A stretch of DNA of 64,000 nt. Source: JAXLYE01 sp046351595 (GTDB lineage Bacteria > Myxococcota_A > Polyangia > Palsa-1104 > JAEUJZ01). The DNA is taken from positions 930,001 through 994,000 of the forward strand of contig JAXLYE010000004.1 of the NCBI GenBank assembly GCA_046351595.1. The letters run 5' to 3'. The notes below the pieces were generated by a model. The model was not told the origin of the DNA, did no database searches, and was given only the letters and a program-made list of their open reading frames with translations. The translations under genes were made by a program, and so were the position numbers. Below, piece after piece: positions 38,709 through 47,821 of this stretch. Numbering within the stretch: position 1 is the stretch's first letter; each line of letters begins with the position of its first letter.

Positions 38709-41114
38709 ATGCCAGACCCTTCGCTCGCCGGGATGACAGAGGGAGCCGCCGCGGGATCCGGGCGCGGGGATCGCGCCTCGCCCGCGCGCACGGCGCGCCG
38801 TCGTGACGTCGGGTGCCTCGGGCGCGTCGGGCGCGTCGGGCGCGTCGGGCGGCTGGCGGCGTGCGCCTGGCTGCTGGGCGCCGGTTTCCTTGGCGGCTGC
38901 CCGGCGCCGCGACCGAACGACGATCGCCCGCCCGGCACCAGCGACAAGCCCGCCGGCGCGGAGTCCGGCGGCCGGGCGCCAGCGGTGCGCGCGCTCGTCG
39001 CCGAGATGGAGGCCGCCCGCCCCGAGCTCAGCCAGGGCTTCGGCGACAAGGACACCTGGGCGAGCCTGGTGCGCGCCGCCTACCACGTGCTGGAGGCGCG
39101 CCCGCTGCGCGGCCACACCGACGGCGTGACCACGGCCTGCTTCTCGCCCGACGGGCAGCGCCTGGTGACCGCGAGCTCGGACTACACCGCGCGCATCTGG
39201 AGCGCCCAGACCGCGACCGAGGAGCTGCGGCTCAGCGGCCACGCCGCCGGCGTCAACGCGGCGCAGTTCCTGCCGGGCGGCGAGCGCGTGGTGACCGCGA
39301 GCGCGGACTTCACGGCGCGGATCTGGGACGCGCGCACCGGCCAGGTGCTGCTCACGCTCAAGGGCCACACCGCCAGCGTCAACGACCTGGACGTGTCGCC
39401 CGACGGCAAGCTGCTGGCCACCGCCAGCGCCGACGGCACCGTCCGGCTCTGGGACACGCAGAGCGGGCAGGCGCTGCGCACGCTCAAGGCGCGCGGCGGC
39501 GCGCTCAACACCGTCGCCTTCAGCCCCGACGGCGCGCTGCTGGCGACCGGCGGCGAGGACAAGATCGGGCGCGTGTTCGCCCTGGGCCCGCCTTCCGGCG
39601 CAGGAGGCACCGCAGGCGCTGCGGCCGCCGCCGCCCCGGCCCCGACCGCAACCCCGGCCCCAGCCCCGACTCCGGCCGCAGCGGCGGCGAGCGGCGCGGC
39701 CCCGGCGGCGAGCGGCGGAGCGCAGGCCCCGCTGCCCGCGGTGGACGCGGACGGGTTCCGGCTGGTCGTCACGCTCAACGGCCACACCGCGCCGATCAAC
39801 TCGCTCGAGTTCTCGCCCGACGGCCGCCAGCTCGCCAGCGCTAGCGCCGATCAGACCGCGTGGCTGTGGGACGCGCAGACCGGCCGCGAGCAGCTGACCC
39901 TCAAGGGCCACACCGCCTGGGTCTACTCGATCCTCTACTCGCCCGACGGCCGCTACCTGCTGACCGCCAGCGAGGACGGCACCGCGCGCCTGTGGGATCG
40001 TGGCAGCGGCCGCGAGCTGTTCGTCATGACCGGCCACTCTGCCGGCATCTTATACGCCGCCTTCTCGCCCGACGGCAGCCGCGTGGTCTCCGCCGGCCTG
40101 GACGGCACCGCGCGCCTGCGCAACCTCCAGAGCAGCGAGGCCCTGCCGACGCTGTTCGGCCACTCGCAGAGCGTCTTCGCGGTCACCTTCTCGCCCGACG
40201 GCAGCCGCGTCGCCACCGCCAGCCTCGACGAGACCGCGCGCATCTGGGACAGCCAGACCGGCCGCGCTCTAAAGACGCTCAGCGGCCACACCGGCGGCGT
40301 GCAGTCCGTGGCCTTCTCGCCCAACGGCCGGCAGGTCGTGACCGGCAGCCTGGATCGCTCGGCGCGGCTGTGGGACAGCCAGACCGGCAAGGAGATCCGC
40401 TCGTTCCCGCACGACAACCTGGTGTCCTCGGCGTCCTTCTCCCCTGATGGCACGCGGCTGATCACCGGCTGCGCCGATCACCTGGCGCGGATCTTCGACG
40501 TGCAGACCGGGCAGCTCCTGCGCACGCTGCGCGGCCACACCGACAGCGTCCGCGACGCCGCCTACTCGTTCGACGGCAAGCTCGTGGCCACCGCCAGCGA
40601 GGACGGCACCGCCCGCGTCTGGGACAGCCAGACCGGCGTGCTGCGCCGCGTCTTCAAGGGCCACGCCGAGGCAGTGCTGTCCGTGAGCTTCGCCAGCGAC
40701 GGCCGCCACATCCTCACCTCGAGCGAGGACAAGACCGCGCGGATCTTTGCCATCGACAGCGGCGCCGAGGTCCTTTTGCTGAGCGGCCACGCCGGCGCGG
40801 TCCGCGAGGCGGCCTTCTCGCCCGACGGCAAGTTCATCGTCACCGCCGGCTCGGATCAGACGGCGCGGCTGTGGACCCGGGCCGGGCGGCTGCTGGTGGT
40901 CTTGCGCGGGCACACCGACGACGTGCTCGGCGCGCGCTTCTCGCCCGACGGGCAGCGCATCGTCACCGCCGGCCACGACGCGCTCGCCTTCATCCACCCC
41001 GCGACCCCGGCCGGCTTCTTCGGCTTCGGCTGCCGCGTGCTGCTCAGCCTCGGCGGCACCAGCGAGGTCCCGGCCGCCCAGCTCGAGCAGCTGCTCAAGA
41101 CCTGCAGCCCCTGA
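38709..41114 (+). CDS. Lipoprotein with 14 WD40 repeats
   Basis: An 801-residue protein. After an Arg/Gly leader with a GRV tandem repeat, a hydrophobic segment ends in LGGC (Cys64), a lipobox. Fourteen WD40 repeats follow in two blocks: four (about 130-295), a Pro/Ala-rich linker of ~55 residues, then ten. Most carry the G-H ... S-P-D-G ... S-A-D-x-T-A-R-I-W-D pattern. Fourteen repeats would fold as two seven-bladed propellers, with the linker inserted within the first. The C-terminus is a short Cys-containing helix. ATG at 38709 has only a weak ribosome binding site. Divergent from kinase A; envelope scaffold or sensor role likely. Confidence 0.85.
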   Translation: MPDPSLAGMTEGAAAGSGRGDRASPARTARRRDVGCLGRVGRVGRVGRLAACAWLLGAGFLGGCPAPRPNDDRPPGTSDKPAGAESGGRAPAVRALVAEMEAARPELSQGFGDKDTWASLVRAAYHVLEARPLRGHTDGVTTACFSPDGQRLVTASSDYTARIWSAQTATEELRLSGHAAGVNAAQFLPGGERVVTASADFTARIWDARTGQVLLTLKGHTASVNDLDVSPDGKLLATASADGTVRLWDTQSGQALRTLKARGGALNTVAFSPDGALLATGGEDKIGRVFALGPPSGAGGTAGAAAAAAPAPTATPAPAPTPAAAAASGAAPAASGGAQAPLPAVDADGFRLVVTLNGHTAPINSLEFSPDGRQLASASADQTAWLWDAQTGREQLTLKGHTAWVYSILYSPDGRYLLTASEDGTARLWDRGSGRELFVMTGHSAGILYAAFSPDGSRVVSAGLDGTARLRNLQSSEALPTLFGHSQSVFAVTFSPDGSRVATASLDETARIWDSQTGRALKTLSGHTGGVQSVAFSPNGRQVVTGSLDRSARLWDSQTGKEIRSFPHDNLVSSASFSPDGTRLITGCADHLARIFDVQTGQLLRTLRGHTDSVRDAAYSFDGKLVATASEDGTARVWDSQTGVLRRVFKGHAEAVLSVSFASDGRHILTSSEDKTARIFAIDSGAEVLLLSGHAGAVREAAFSPDGKFIVTAGSDQTARLWTRAGRLLVVLRGHTDDVLGARFSPDGQRIVTAGHDALAFIHPATPAGFFGFGCRVLLSLGGTSEVPAAQLEQLLKTCSP

Positions 41115-41157
41115 CCCCAGGCTGCGGGCCGGGGCGGGACCGCGTCCGGAGCCGCGC

Positions 41158-41559
41158 TCAGCCCTCGAGGTCGGTGCCCTGCACCGCGGCGTGGACGGCG
41201 AAGACCGCGCCCAGCACCGCGGCCCAGGCGCCTCCTATATAGAGGTTGCACATCGCCTCGGCGCGCCCGACCTCGAGCAGCTGCGGCCGCAGCTCGGGGC
41301 TCACCGCGGCCAGCGCGGCGTCGACGTTCTGCATGCCGGTCAGGTAGCCGAGCAGGCCGCTCGCCAGCGGCAGGAGCAGCAGCAGCGACAGCAGCGGCAG
41401 CTTCTTCGCTGCGCGCGCCCGCGCCCAGGTCGTCGTCAGCGCGACCCCGCACAGCGCCGACAGGAAGGTCGTGGCGTAGGCGGGCCAGCCGGCGTTGCGG
41501 TAGGCGGTGAGGATGAAGTGCGGCCAGCGTGACAGGTCGAAGGCCGACGGTCCCTCCAT
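41158..41559 (-). CDS. Small integral membrane protein of unknown function
   Basis: A 133-residue protein with three hydrophobic helices (residues about 27-45, 55-75 and 105-125) and a charged loop between the second and third (SPELRPQLLEVGRAEAM). I do not recognise the family. The start is well supported: AAGGAG lies seven bases before the ATG at 41559. It is convergent with the WD40 gene and divergent from the large lipoprotein gene at 41641. Confidence 0.65.
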   Translation of the reverse strand: MEGPSAFDLSRWPHFILTAYRNAGWPAYATTFLSALCGVALTTTWARARAAKKLPLLSLLLLLPLASGLLGYLTGMQNVDAALAAVSPELRPQLLEVGRAEAMCNLYIGGAWAAVLGAVFAVHAAVQGTDLEG

Positions 41560-41640
41560 GCGTGCGCTCCTTGCGCGGCTCGCCTCCGGCCGCAGCCTCA
41601 GGCGGGGCCAAAGACGAAGGTTGTGCTGGGCTACCTGACC

Positions 41641-43167
41641 ATGATACACGCCGCCTCGATGCAGCCCTCGCGCAACGTCTTCAGCCGGTCGCGCTCCGCG
41701 TCTCCTCTGCCCTCCGGGGCTCCTGGCTTGCCGGGCTCCGCCTGGACCTCCGCGGTCCGGGATCCGGGCGCCGGTCGCCGCCCGCCGTCCCGAGCGAGCC
41801 GCGGCTCGCTTGCCGCCCTCGCCGCCCTTGGGGCCGCCGGGCTCTTGCTGGGCGGGACGCTCGGGTGCAGCGCGGTCATCGATCCGGATCCGTACCTGGG
41901 GACGATCGACCCGACGGGCTTCGCGCCGCAGGTGCGCTTCGCCACGGGCTCGAACCCGCAGGCCGCGTGCCTGATCCCGCGCCACGGCTGGGCCGGCAGC
42001 ACCGAGGCGCCGTGGGTGTACCTGGGCGTGCTGACGAGCAGCCAGCTCGATCTCAGCAACGCCGCGGACCCGACGCGCGCGCTGCCACCGTCGGTGTACC
42101 AGCTGACCGGCTGCGACCAGCCCGAGGGCCGGCAGGAGGCGCCGGCCTTCGACCCGCGCCTCGACAACTACCTGCGCACGGTGCAGTACCCGATCCTGGC
42201 GACGGGCTTCGTGCCGGCGCAGGCGGGGGCCGCGGCCGAGCCGGCGAACCTGTCGACCTACCGGCCGTTCCACGCCCTGATCAAGGCGCAGCTCGAGCCC
42301 TCGGTGCGCGACCGCATGGGCTGCAACGACGTGAAGAGCGAGCGCTCGCTGCTCGAGCGCGCCGGCTGGAACCGCGAAACCAAGATGTTCCCCGACGGTG
42401 GCCCGCGCGACATCCAGATCCAGTACGCCACGCGCGAGCAGATCCAGGGCGGGCAGGTGACCTTCAAGGACTGGCCGATGGTCAGCGTCGCGGTGCCCGT
42501 CGGCACCACCTGGAACCCGGTGGCCGCGTGCCCCTTCGGCACCGGCAACCAGGCGGTGCTGCCCAAGTTCCCCGGGGATCCGCAGGCGACGTTCCAGTTC
42601 CCGTCTCAGCACTGGCTGCGCGGCCTGCTCGGCGGCTACCTCGACGGCGGCACCGTGCCGGTGACCACCGACCGTATGCAGTGCCCGGCGATCGTGCCGA
42701 CGGTGAAGAGCTGCTCGGCGATGACGCCCTGCGACACCGCCGCGGGCGAGGTCTGCTCCTCGGGCCGCTGCCTGGCGCGCGTGCCGGTCTGCCCGGTGCA
42801 GAACGAGCTGTGGCTGAGCAAGGACGAGGTCAAGCTGCCGGCCATGGGCGCCGCCACCTGGGACCCGTTCCCGGCCGGCGAGCGCACCGTCGAGATCAAG
42901 AGCACCGACGGCAGCATGAAGCGCAGCGGCGACATCCTCAGCATCTTCAAGGTGCTGCCGGGGCAGCCGGACTTCTCGCCGGTGTGCCGGCTGCGCGTGT
43001 TCGATCCCACCAAGGTCACCTGCGCGCAGCAGGAGGGCGAGGCGCTCAAGCCGCGGCCGCTGTGCACGGCGGCAGAGCTCGCCGCGCAGCCGATGGCCGA
43101 GGTGTCGCTGGGCAGCACGCCGTACTTCGTGCACTGCCTTTACGTGAACCCGCCGAAGGCGTCGTAG
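41641..43167 (+). CDS. Large Cys-containing lipoprotein paired with a TonB receptor
   Basis: About 508 residues. A ~55-residue Ser/Pro/Arg-rich leader precedes the hydrophobic segment (LAALAALGAAGLLLGG) and lipobox TLGC (Cys76). The mature protein has a dozen or more cysteines and no domain I can name; a short Cys motif (DTAAGEVCSSGRCLARVPVC) resembles the repeats seen in myxobacterial surface proteins. ATG at 41641 lacks a clear ribosome binding site; ATG at 41659 and GTG at 41623 are alternatives. It is 63 bases upstream of the TonB-dependent receptor on the same strand, so it may be its surface partner, as SusD-like proteins are for SusC. Confidence 0.65.
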   Translation: MIHAASMQPSRNVFSRSRSASPLPSGAPGLPGSAWTSAVRDPGAGRRPPSRASRGSLAALAALGAAGLLLGGTLGCSAVIDPDPYLGTIDPTGFAPQVRFATGSNPQAACLIPRHGWAGSTEAPWVYLGVLTSSQLDLSNAADPTRALPPSVYQLTGCDQPEGRQEAPAFDPRLDNYLRTVQYPILATGFVPAQAGAAAEPANLSTYRPFHALIKAQLEPSVRDRMGCNDVKSERSLLERAGWNRETKMFPDGGPRDIQIQYATREQIQGGQVTFKDWPMVSVAVPVGTTWNPVAACPFGTGNQAVLPKFPGDPQATFQFPSQHWLRGLLGGYLDGGTVPVTTDRMQCPAIVPTVKSCSAMTPCDTAAGEVCSSGRCLARVPVCPVQNELWLSKDEVKLPAMGAATWDPFPAGERTVEIKSTDGSMKRSGDILSIFKVLPGQPDFSPVCRLRVFDPTKVTCAQQEGEALKPRPLCTAAELAAQPMAEVSLGSTPYFVHCLYVNPPKAS

Positions 43168-43230
43168 CCGGTGCAGCCGATGCGGTGTGGTCAAAGGGAA
43201 CGCCAGGCAGAGCGCCAGAGGGAACGGGCC

Positions 43231-46068
43231 ATGGACACGAGACGGCTGGCGGGGCGCGGGGTGCGCCGGTTCGCGGCGCTGTGGCTGCTGCTTAGCGCGG
43301 TGATCGCGGTGGCGGCGGTGAGCGTGCCGCGGCCGGCCTTCGCGCTGGGTGAGGTCACCGGGCGCATCGGCGGCGTCGTCACCATCGAGGGCACCAAGGA
43401 CGGCATCGCCGGCGTGCCGATCACGGTGCGGTCACGCTCGCTCATCGGCAAGAGCCGCAGCGTCACCACCGGCGACGACGGCAGCTACCTCTTTCAGAGC
43501 CTGCCGCCGGGCAGCTACACCGTCGAGGCGCGCATCGAGGGCTTCTCGCCCGTCGAGGTCAGCGACGTCAGCGTCGTCGTCGGCCAGCTGGCGCCGGTCG
43601 ACATCGTGCTGCGCGTCGGCCCGGTGCAGTCCGAAACCAAGCGCATCGTCGAGCGGCGCGCCCCGGTGCTGAACCCCGAGAGCGCGGTGACCACGACGGT
43701 GCTGGACAACGCCAAGGTGTCGCGCACGCCGGTGTTCCGGCAGGTGCAGGCGATGGCGCAGCTGGCGCCCGGTGTCGGCCCCGGCAACAACCCGTCGGTG
43801 CGCGGCGGCCTGTCGCGCTACACCCGCTTTCTCGTCGACGGCCTGGACACCTCGGACATCGTCTCCGGCGGCATCAGCTCGCCGATGAACTTCGACTCGG
43901 TCGAGCAGTTCAACCTGTTCTCGGGCGCGATGGACGCCGAGTACAACTCGCTCGGCCTCGTCCAGAACATGGTGACGCGCTCGGGCGGCAACAAGTTCAC
44001 CGTCGACGCCAGCGTCATCATCCAGCCGACCGCGTTCTACGCGCCGACGCGCTACCCGGCGATGCTGCCGCAGCAGAACGGGCAGCTCCTTTACGACGAG
44101 CGGCCGGCGCCGATCCGCGACTTCTACTCGGTGAACCTCAACTTCGGCGGCCCGATCGTGCGGGACCGCTTGTGGTTCTTCACCTCGTTCCAGTTCAACT
44201 ACAACAAGGCGATGATCACGGTGCCGCCGATGCCCTGGCTCGGCATCACCGACGACACCGACCGCATCCGCGACACGTACACGTACCTGGGCCGGGCCAA
44301 GCTGACCTGGCAGGCCAGCGCCAGCACGCGCATCTCGCTGTCGTTCAACATCGACCGCAACCTGATCGATAACTCGGCGCAGAGCACGACGCTGGCGCCC
44401 GAGGCCGACCGCCGCATCAACCGCGGCGGCGAGTGGCTGGTGCTGCTCGTCGACAGCGGCCTGACCTCGAAGCTGGTGTTCCAGATGCAGGCCGGCTTCA
44501 CCACCAAGCGCTCGCTCGAGGACACGATCCGCGACTACAACGGCTCGCCGGATCGCATCACCGCCTCGCACACGCTGCGCACCGCCGACCAGTACAACGG
44601 CATCACGTACCTGAACAGCTCGGTCGGCTGGAACGTCGAGAACAAGTACCGCGTCCAGGTCGACCCGACGCTGCTTTACAACGCCACGGGCCTCGGCGGC
44701 ACGCACCAGATCAAGGGCGGCGTGCAGTTCGCGTACATGCGCTACGACCACAACGTCGGCGTCGCCGGCGGCCGCAAGTTCACGGACATCGCCTACGACA
44801 AGCCGTGCGATCCGAGCGACCCCTCGACGTTCGCGAGCTGCTCGCAGGTCACCGAGTACCCGGACAGCCTGCCGGTGAACGGCCAGGCCGCCCCGGGCTG
44901 GACGACGCAGGCCGACGCCTTCAACATCGGCGTGTTCCTGCAGGACCGGTACACGGTCAAGCGCTGGCTGACCATCGTGCCCGGCTTCCGCTTCGACGTC
45001 GGCCTCTTGCGCGACTTCGAGGGCAAGTCGCTCGGCAACCTGTTCGGCTACGGGCCGCGGCTGTCGTTCGTTTATGACCTCTTGCACGATCGTACGACGC
45101 TGCTCAGCGCCCACTACGGCCGCCACAACGACGTCGGCAACGCCTTCATCGCCGACCAGGGCAACCCGTTCCAGCGCTCGTCGTTCCAGCAGTGGAACAC
45201 CACGACGCAGCGCTTCGAGGAGCGCAACAGCTCGGGCGGCGTCGGCGGCCAGCGCTTCGCCGAGTCGATCAGCCCGCCCAAGCTCGACGAGGTGGCGGCC
45301 GGCCTCCGCCGCGAGGTGGTCGAGCAGCTGGCGGCCGGCGTCGACTATACGTTCCGCAAGTACAGCAACCTGTGGGTCAACGCCGAGGTCAACCAGATCT
45401 GGGACCCGGCGGGCTCGCGCGTCATCGGCTACAAGAACGGCATGCCGCGCCGCCTGTACGAGGCCGGCACGCCCGACGAGGCGCAGCGCACCTACCACGG
45501 CGTCGACTTCTGGCTGCAGGGCTCGCCCGGCAACTTCGGCATCGTCGCCAGCTACACCCTGGCCTTCGCCTCGGGCACGGTCAGCGACTACTTCAGCGCC
45601 TTCATGCAGAACCCGAGGCTGAACTCGCTGTACAACGGGCCGCTGTCGGACAACTACCGGCACACGGTGAAGGGCGCCATCGACTACTTCTTCAGCTTCG
45701 GGCTGAACGCGAGCGTGCGCTTCCAGTACCGGACCGGCGCGCCGCAGTGGCGCGTCTTCCAGAGCCCCGAGGACAACAGCTTCTCGCTGTATCGCTCGCC
45801 GCGCGGCACCTCGACGGGGTCGCGGACGAACGACCCCACGACCTGGGCCGAGTTCAAGCTGCCGGATCAGTTCAACCTGGATCTGCAGTTCACCTACAGC
45901 TTCGAGAAGCTGACCAAGGTCCGGTTCGATGTGATGGTGCTGCTGTTCAACGTCCTGAACCAGGCGGTGGCGACCAGCGTGGATCAGCGGAACGGGGCCA
46001 CGTTCGGGGCGGTGCAGGGCCGGACGGACAACTTCAACGGGGAGCTGATCCTCCGCTATCGCTACTAA
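43231..46068 (+). CDS. TonB-dependent outer-membrane receptor with carboxypeptidase-like regulatory domain
   Basis: A 945-residue receptor. A signal peptide (residues 1-39) is followed by a carboxypeptidase-regulatory-like beta sandwich (42-120: GEVTGRIGGVV, TTGDDGSYLFQSLPPGSYTV). The plug domain (about 135-245) has PSVRGGLSRYTRFLVDGLDT. The rest is a large beta-barrel ending in the aromatic-terminated strand GELILRYRY. The regulatory domain is common in receptors that import polysaccharide fragments or large ligands. ATG at 43231 has AGAGGGAA upstream. No TonB, ExbB or ExbD is nearby. The ligand is unknown. Confidence 0.9.
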   Translation: MDTRRLAGRGVRRFAALWLLLSAVIAVAAVSVPRPAFALGEVTGRIGGVVTIEGTKDGIAGVPITVRSRSLIGKSRSVTTGDDGSYLFQSLPPGSYTVEARIEGFSPVEVSDVSVVVGQLAPVDIVLRVGPVQSETKRIVERRAPVLNPESAVTTTVLDNAKVSRTPVFRQVQAMAQLAPGVGPGNNPSVRGGLSRYTRFLVDGLDTSDIVSGGISSPMNFDSVEQFNLFSGAMDAEYNSLGLVQNMVTRSGGNKFTVDASVIIQPTAFYAPTRYPAMLPQQNGQLLYDERPAPIRDFYSVNLNFGGPIVRDRLWFFTSFQFNYNKAMITVPPMPWLGITDDTDRIRDTYTYLGRAKLTWQASASTRISLSFNIDRNLIDNSAQSTTLAPEADRRINRGGEWLVLLVDSGLTSKLVFQMQAGFTTKRSLEDTIRDYNGSPDRITASHTLRTADQYNGITYLNSSVGWNVENKYRVQVDPTLLYNATGLGGTHQIKGGVQFAYMRYDHNVGVAGGRKFTDIAYDKPCDPSDPSTFASCSQVTEYPDSLPVNGQAAPGWTTQADAFNIGVFLQDRYTVKRWLTIVPGFRFDVGLLRDFEGKSLGNLFGYGPRLSFVYDLLHDRTTLLSAHYGRHNDVGNAFIADQGNPFQRSSFQQWNTTTQRFEERNSSGGVGGQRFAESISPPKLDEVAAGLRREVVEQLAAGVDYTFRKYSNLWVNAEVNQIWDPAGSRVIGYKNGMPRRLYEAGTPDEAQRTYHGVDFWLQGSPGNFGIVASYTLAFASGTVSDYFSAFMQNPRLNSLYNGPLSDNYRHTVKGAIDYFFSFGLNASVRFQYRTGAPQWRVFQSPEDNSFSLYRSPRGTSTGSRTNDPTTWAEFKLPDQFNLDLQFTYSFEKLTKVRFDVMVLLFNVLNQAVATSVDQRNGATFGAVQGRTDNFNGELILRYRY

Positions 46069-46116
46069 GGGAACGAGGGGCCGCGGTCGGTCTTCGCCCT
46101 CGGGGCCGCGGCTGGG

Positions 46117-47790
46117 TCAGAGGCCCAGGAGGCGCTGGAAGAGGGGATAGCGCGGGGTCGGGGTGTCGCCCTCGAGGCGGATCAGGCCCAGGCGCTGGAG
46201 GCGGGGGAGCAGGAGTCGGTCGATGCCGCCGAGGGGCTTGCCTGCGATGGCTCGCTCGGCGGTGGGCCACAGGCCGGGCTCGGACATGAGGCGGCGGCGG
46301 CAGGTTTCCAGGAAGCCGTCGAAGACCTGGGCGCCGGGGCGGGTGTCGCTGGTGACCTGCTCCAGGCGCAGGCCGCGGGTGGTGGCCGAGTACATGGCCA
46401 GGCGGGACAGGTAGGGGTGGCCGCCGATGAGGGCGGTGAGCTGGGTCAGGTCGGCGGCGGTCCAGCTCAGGCCGTGCAGCCGCGCGAGCTCGGTGAGCTG
46501 GCCCAGGGTCAGGTCGGGCAGCTCCAGCGGCGGCGCGACGGTGAAGGGCGAGCGGCGCGGGTGGCGGACCATCCAGCGCGGCTCCAGCGACGTGCAGAGG
46601 ATGAGGTGCAGGCGCTGCCAGTCGGGCTCGCGGGCGGCGGCGCGGTCGAGGAAGCGGCGCAGGGCGGTGAGCAGCGGGTCGATGAAGGGCTCCTCGCGCA
46701 GGCCGTCGACGCGGTCGAGGGCGAGCACGAGCGGGCCGGCGGTGCGCGGCAAGAAGACCTCGCCGAGCAGGGCGCCCAGGCGATCGGCAGGCTCGTCGGC
46801 GGAGCGCCAGGCGCGCAGGGCGGCGGCGGTGGCGTCGCGGCCGGCGCTCGGCTGGGCCGCGAACTGGGCGGTGAGCTGGCTCGCGATCTCCTGCAGGAAG
46901 GGCTCCAGGCCGGCGTAGGCCTCGGGCGCGAGGCGCTCGAAGTTGAGGCGCAGCAGGCACGCCTCGGGCTGCTCGCGCAGCGGCTCGCACAGGCGCTCGA
47001 GCAGCCAGGTCTTGCCGTGTCGCTCGGGGGCCCACAGCACCAGCGGGCGGCCCGGGGTCGTTAGCTCGGTCGCGGCGGCGGCCTCGAGCTCGGGGCGGGG
47101 CACGTAGAAGCGGCGCGAGTAGGGGGCCTTGGGCGGCTGCACGATCTCGCCGAGCTCGAGGGCGTCCTCGCGCGCGAGGTGGGGCAGGAGCAGCGACCGC
47201 ACGTGCGTCGCGGGGCAGCCGAGCAGGCCCTGCGGATCGGTGGGGTGGCGGCCGCGCAGGTGGCCGATGACGCGCCCGCCCTGCAGGACCGGGGCGCCGG
47301 CCAGCGTGTCCTCGAAGAACGAGGTGCCGGAGAGCACCTTCAGCACCAGCGCCGGGCCGCGCAGCGGATCCTCGCCGAGGGGCTCGTGGACCAGGCCGCT
47401 CACCACCTGACCGGGCGAGCGCAGGGACGGCGCCGCGGACCAGGTCTGCCACGAGGCGCCGGGCTGCGGCGGGGCGTTGTAGAGCAGGAGCGGCACGTGG
47501 TCGCGCACCGGCTGATCGAAGCGCAAGAGCGCGAAGTCGGACTCGGGCTCGGCGGCGAAGACGCGGGCGCGGTGCTCGACGCGGGTGAAGCGCAGCTTGA
47601 TGTGCTGGCCGGGGTACAGGCCGCGCACGACGGACGCCGCGGTCACGGCCCAGTCGGGGTGGATCAGGTAGGCGAGGCCCGAGCGGGTCTTACCGGTGAC
47701 GCCGAGCGCGAAGCTGTCGGTGCGGTGCACGTCGGCGCACGCGGCGGCGAAGGCCAGCTGCGTCGGGTGGGCGGTGACGACGTGTTCCAT
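46117..47790 (-). CDS. Inactive trypsin-like domain fused to a P-loop ATPase
   Basis: A 557-residue fusion. Residues 25-200 follow the chymotrypsin fold, but the usual T-A-A-H reads TAAS (Ser53 for His), Asp85 is kept, and the G-x-S-G-x-P motif reads TLAGAPV (Ala164 for Ser). Proteolysis is therefore unlikely. Residues 228-470 form an AAA/STAND-like ATPase: Walker A APERHGKT (254-261, first Gly replaced by Ala) and Walker B LVLALDRVD (354-362). The end looks like a winged helix. The start at 47790 lies 31 bases after the propeller gene on the same strand. Trypsin-ATPase fusions are known in bacterial conflict and signalling systems; a sensor-switch role is inferred. Confidence 0.75.
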   Translation of the reverse strand: MEHVVTAHPTQLAFAAACADVHRTDSFALGVTGKTRSGLAYLIHPDWAVTAASVVRGLYPGQHIKLRFTRVEHRARVFAAEPESDFALLRFDQPVRDHVPLLLYNAPPQPGASWQTWSAAPSLRSPGQVVSGLVHEPLGEDPLRGPALVLKVLSGTSFFEDTLAGAPVLQGGRVIGHLRGRHPTDPQGLLGCPATHVRSLLLPHLAREDALELGEIVQPPKAPYSRRFYVPRPELEAAAATELTTPGRPLVLWAPERHGKTWLLERLCEPLREQPEACLLRLNFERLAPEAYAGLEPFLQEIASQLTAQFAAQPSAGRDATAAALRAWRSADEPADRLGALLGEVFLPRTAGPLVLALDRVDGLREEPFIDPLLTALRRFLDRAAAREPDWQRLHLILCTSLEPRWMVRHPRRSPFTVAPPLELPDLTLGQLTELARLHGLSWTAADLTQLTALIGGHPYLSRLAMYSATTRGLRLEQVTSDTRPGAQVFDGFLETCRRRLMSEPGLWPTAERAIAGKPLGGIDRLLLPRLQRLGLIRLEGDTPTPRYPLFQRLLGL

Positions 47791-47821
47791 GCGCGGCGCG
47801 ATTATACGAGGGCGGCGGGGC

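Noticed and set aside
38427..40037. Minus-strand 536-residue frame opposite the WD40 gene
   Set aside because: Shadow of the WD40 repeats; composition is Arg/Ala/Gly and it runs through the 11-bp array.
47788..47806. TATAAT-like -10 box just before the pseudoprotease-ATPase gene
   Set aside because: On the minus strand TATAAT lies at 47806-47801, but there is no -35 match at the right spacing and the transcript would be nearly leaderless; left unannotated.
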